Positions 5,302 through 7,769 of a stretch of 7,769 nucleotides of DNA are shown piece after piece. Made by a program: the position numbers and the translations under genes. Numbering within the stretch: the first letter of the stretch is position 1; every line of letters starts with the position of its first letter. The notes beneath the pieces are model-generated. The model made no database searches and was not told the origin of the DNA. It saw only the letters and a program-made list of their open reading frames with translations. The DNA is taken from assembly GCA_003694975.1 (NCBI GenBank), contig RFJH01000219.1, positions 1 through 7,769 on the forward strand, written 5' to 3'. This stretch comes from Anaerolineae bacterium (GTDB lineage Bacteria; Chloroflexota; Anaerolineae; Anaerolineales; Villigracilaceae).

Positions 5302-5340
5302 GCACCTCGACCATGCTTGGCGCGACAGGCGCTCTCCAAG
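5302..5340. repeat. Dispersed fourth copy of unit A with hairpin
   Basis: This matches 4901-4939 in the same orientation with a few substitutions: it starts GCACCTCGACCATGC, keeps GCGCGACA and GCGCTCTCC, and ends CCAAG where the other copy has CCGAG. CTTGG (5316-5320) pairs with CCAAG (5336-5340). It lies 47 bases past the stop of the BHMT-MTHFR gene on that gene's strand, so it may also act as a 3'-end structure for that mRNA. The remaining bases 5281-5301 and 5341-5386 show no feature I can support. Confidence 0.7.
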
Positions 5341-5386
5341 TGATCATGATGAGAGAACAAGCAGAGCACGCCCTCCAGGACCTTGT

Positions 5387-7237
5387 CTACCTCACCGCCT
5401 CGATGATTTCCGCCACCAGATCATAGCGGTGGAACTGGGGCATGATGTAGACCCCCGCCGCCCATTCCTTCAATTGCTCGATCAACTCAACGGCCACGCG
5501 CACCCCCTCCTGTGCTCCTCTCTCTCCGGCCCGCTCAATGCGATCTCGCATGGCCTCGGGGATGAAGACCCCTGGCACCTCATGGTGCAGGAAATTGACG
5601 TGTCGCACGCTGACCAGCGGCAGAATCCCCACCAGGATTGGGCGCTCGATAGGGCCATATTCCTCCTCATAGCGTTGCAAGAAGGCACGCGCTGCCTCCG
5701 GTTCGTAGACCGGCTGGGTGAGGAAGAAATCCGCGCCGGCGCGCAGTTTGCGCCGCAGGTTACGGTACTCGCGCTGTGGATCACGCGCCGAGAGATTGAG
5801 CGCCGCGCCGACGAAGAAGTTCGTCGGTTGGCCAATGCTCGTGCCGGAGTGGTCCACGCCCACGTTGAAGCCTTGCTTGATGAGTTTGATCAGGCCGGAG
5901 GGGACGAGGTCGTAATCGTCCATCGCTTCAGGGTAATCCCCGATGGAGGTCGGATCCCCCATCACAACGAAGACGTTGCGCACCCCCAGCGCGTGCGCGG
6001 CCAGCAAGTCCCCCTGGACGCGCAACAGGTTACGCCCGCGCGTCGGGAAGTGCAGCGTGGTCTCAATGCCTACCTGACGCTGTATCACATCGCACACCGC
6101 CCAGGCGGACATTCTCATGCGCGCCATCGGCGTATCCGCCACGTCAATCACGTCCGCCCCGGAATCGGCCAGGAGCGAGGCGCCGGCGACCAGTTTGTGC
6201 GTCGAGAGGCCACGCGGTGGGTCCATCTCCACGGCAATCACGAACCGCCCGGCGGCCAGTTTTTGTGCCAGTTGAGTGGGCTGCTCGGCAGGCTCCAGCG
6301 CTTCCTCCTCAAGCGGCGAGAGGACCGCCGGCGCGATGGAGAGATCCGGGGCCTGATCGAGCGCTCGCCGCATAGCAGCGATGTGACGCGGCGTGGTGCC
6401 GCAGCATCCTCCCACCACCGACGCGCCGGCCCGTCGGAAGGAGAGGGCATATTCACCGAAGTAATCCGGGTCTGCCGGATACATGATCCGCCCACCGACC
6501 TGCTCCGGCCATCCGGCGTTCGGTTTGACCCAGAAGATGGCTTCCGGCGCGGCCTGGCGCATCTGCTTCAGGATGCGCAGAAGTTGCGCCGGACCACCGG
6601 AACAGTTCACGCCGATCACGTCCGCACCGCTCTCGCGCAAGACGCGTGCCACGCGCACCGGACTATCTCCCAGGAGCGTGCGGTCATCGCGCGTGAACGT
6701 GACCGAGGCGACAACGGGCAGCGAGCAAACCTGACGTGCCGCGCGCACGGCCTCCTGAATCTCGTAGAGGTCGCTCATCGTCTCGATGACGATCAGGTCG
6801 GCTCCCGCCTCGCATAGGGCAGTGATTTGCTCGGCAAACGCCTTCCGCGCCTGCTCCGGTTGGACTCTGCCGAAGGGCGCAATGCGCACCCCCAGCGGCC
6901 CAACGTCACCGGCGACGAACACTTCCCTGAACGAGGCGGCCACCACGCGCCGCGCCAGTTCCACGCCCGCGCGGTTGATCTCGGCCACCCGATCCTCCAG
7001 GCCATGCCGACTCAACTTGTACCGATTGGCGCCAAACGTGTTCGTGAGGATAACCTGCGCGCCGGCCTCGATGTACTCGCGGTGGACGTCTGCAACCAGG
7101 GCAGGGTTCGTCAGGTTGAGTTCGTCGAAACACTGGTCGAAGTCCACGCCGCGCGCGTGCAACATCGTCCCCATGGCACCATCGGCCAGCAGGACACCTT
7201 CCTCCAACGCTGCCAGAAACGCGTGTCTGTCACTCAT
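5387..7237 (-). CDS. Bifunctional homocysteine S-methyltransferase / methylenetetrahydrofolate reductase
   Basis: This 616-residue protein is a two-domain fusion. The N-terminal half (about 8-300) is the homocysteine S-methyltransferase barrel: LLADGAMGTML near the start, GVNCSGGP carrying zinc ligand Cys212, and GGCCGTTP carrying Cys278 and Cys279. The C-terminal half (about 325-616) is a methylenetetrahydrofolate reductase-like FAD barrel: AVEMDPPRG with the catalytic-type Glu337, VVMGDP, FVGAALNL and LTQPVY. This matches the YitJ type, which joins reduction of methylene-THF with methyl transfer to homocysteine for methionine synthesis. There is no pterin, cobalamin-binding or reactivation domain, so it is not MetH; the methyl donor for the first domain is not shown by the sequence. 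The ATG at 7237 fits AGAGG 5 bases upstream; an ATG at 7240 and a GTG at 7270 are alternatives. It overlaps the upstream gene by 8 bp, suggesting coupling. Confidence 0.92.
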   Translation of the reverse strand: MSDRHAFLAALEEGVLLADGAMGTMLHARGVDFDQCFDELNLTNPALVADVHREYIEAGAQVILTNTFGANRYKLSRHGLEDRVAEINRAGVELARRVVAASFREVFVAGDVGPLGVRIAPFGRVQPEQARKAFAEQITALCEAGADLIVIETMSDLYEIQEAVRAARQVCSLPVVASVTFTRDDRTLLGDSPVRVARVLRESGADVIGVNCSGGPAQLLRILKQMRQAAPEAIFWVKPNAGWPEQVGGRIMYPADPDYFGEYALSFRRAGASVVGGCCGTTPRHIAAMRRALDQAPDLSIAPAVLSPLEEEALEPAEQPTQLAQKLAAGRFVIAVEMDPPRGLSTHKLVAGASLLADSGADVIDVADTPMARMRMSAWAVCDVIQRQVGIETTLHFPTRGRNLLRVQGDLLAAHALGVRNVFVVMGDPTSIGDYPEAMDDYDLVPSGLIKLIKQGFNVGVDHSGTSIGQPTNFFVGAALNLSARDPQREYRNLRRKLRAGADFFLTQPVYEPEAARAFLQRYEEEYGPIERPILVGILPLVSVRHVNFLHHEVPGVFIPEAMRDRIERAGERGAQEGVRVAVELIEQLKEWAAGVYIMPQFHRYDLVAEIIEAVR

Positions 7238-7769
7238 CATCACCTCTCTTTGGCGGTCCTTCGGGATCACGCAAAGCCGTCGGACCCTTGATTACCGTTA
7301 AAACGGCTTCCCCGCGTCGGATGCGGTAGAGCGTCTCGGCGTCGGGCGCGGTGCGCAGGTCGAGGTCGTAGCGGGTGGTCGCCACGACATAATCATAGCC
7401 CGGGGCGCGGTCGGCCTCGTAAGCGGAGTAAATGCGCAGGTCGCCCCGTGCGTAAGTCTGGAAAAGATGCGCCGGTCCGGCCACCCAGATGCTCGCCTTC
7501 TCCGGTGCAACGCGGTTCACATAGCGGGCAGCCTCGCGATAGGAAATGCCCCAGTAATCCAACTCGAAGCGCCGGAACGCGCCGTCTACGCCGCCGATGA
7601 AGCGATTGTAATAGATATACTCGTAAGGGTGAAGACTCACCCCTGCCCAGACCCCCGGCAACAGGACGAGCGCCAGGAGAGCGACTTGCAGGATCGGGCC
7701 GCGCAAGCGGCGGAACGCGGCCTCCAGCGCCACCCCGGCCAGGAGGAAGACGGGCGGCAGGATAAAGAA
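7230..7769 (-). CDS. C-terminal part of a second GT-C-like polytopic membrane protein (5' end outside window)
   Basis: The frame stays open to the right edge, so the start lies beyond the window; 179 codons and a TGA stop are visible. It shows two hydrophobic helices (visible residues about 1-19 and 25-46) followed by HPYEYIYYNRFIGG, then FELDYWGISYREAARYVN and a soluble C-terminal domain of about 120 residues that includes VAGPAHLFQTYA and YDYVVATTRYD. This helices-then-soluble-tail form with the LHPYEYIYYN motif is typical of family-39-like (PMT/ArnT-type) glycosyltransferase-like membrane proteins of Chloroflexota. The catalytic loop is not in view, so donor and acceptor cannot be named. 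Its last codons overlap the start of the BHMT-MTHFR gene, although the two have no obvious pathway link. Confidence 0.7.
   Translation of the reverse strand, partial: FFILPPVFLLAGVALEAAFRRLRGPILQVALLALVLLPGVWAGVSLHPYEYIYYNRFIGGVDGAFRRFELDYWGISYREAARYVNRVAPEKASIWVAGPAHLFQTYARGDLRIYSAYEADRAPGYDYVVATTRYDLDLRTAPDAETLYRIRRGEAVLTVIKGPTALRDPEGPPKRGDDE

Noticed and set aside
4853..5340. CRISPR array
   Set aside because: The units differ in length (24, 37, about 100 bp), are partly adjacent with no unique spacers of even size, and no cas gene is in view.
5429..6817. Long + strand open frame (462 codons) opposite the BHMT-MTHFR gene
   Set aside because: The - strand carries unmistakable enzyme motifs, and the + strand translation is a mirror-frame Arg/His-rich product with no recognisable domain.

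Overview
The window looks like a chromosomal stretch from a GC-rich bacterium (roughly 60% GC by eye), most likely a Chloroflexota member of the Anaerolineae type. The basis is protein style, not a database hit: a TPR membrane protein with Pro-Thr linkers and a polyglycine tail, GT-C-like membrane proteins with GPRYYYEGL and HPYEYIYYNRF motifs, a divergent MurJ, and a fused homocysteine methyltransferase/methylenetetrahydrofolate reductase. These are all patterns I associate with that phylum. There are eight protein genes, two of them cut by the window edges. I see no tRNA, rRNA, CRISPR array, transposase or phage gene.

Layout. At the left edge, on the + strand, is the C-terminal end of a polytopic GT-C-like membrane protein (2-487). 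A convergent intergenic gap with an 8-bp perfect hairpin follows. All remaining genes are on the - strand. Read in transcription order (right to left) they are: the C-terminal end of a second GT-C-like membrane protein (7769-7230), overlapping by 8 bp the bifunctional BHMT-MTHFR gene (7237-5387); a roughly 550-bp non-coding block packed with repeats (about 4840-5386); an SDR-family protein with its own TATAAT box and strong Shine-Dalgarno (4792-4001); then a compact cluster of a 61-aa zinc-ribbon protein (3873-3688), a MurJ/MOP-family flippase (3683-2139), a TPR membrane protein (2119-1079) and a CopD-like four-helix membrane protein (1072-572). Gaps inside this cluster are 4, 19 and 6 bp, so it is probably one operon with an added internal promoter before the TPR gene.

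How the genes fit together. The BHMT-MTHFR enzyme belongs to methionine and one-carbon metabolism. The MurJ-like gene and its neighbours suggest a membrane or cell-envelope cluster, but three of the four arginines essential in E. coli MurJ appear substituted, so lipid II transport should not be assumed. The SDR has the Rossmann nucleotide site but lacks the catalytic Tyr and Lys.

The most unusual part of the window is the repeat block between the BHMT-MTHFR gene and the SDR gene. It holds three short tandem units, two tandem small hairpins, two tandem units of about 100 bp and a dispersed copy. Paired base changes between copies keep the stems intact in two independent hairpins, which points to selection or mechanism acting on structure rather than to random low-complexity DNA.
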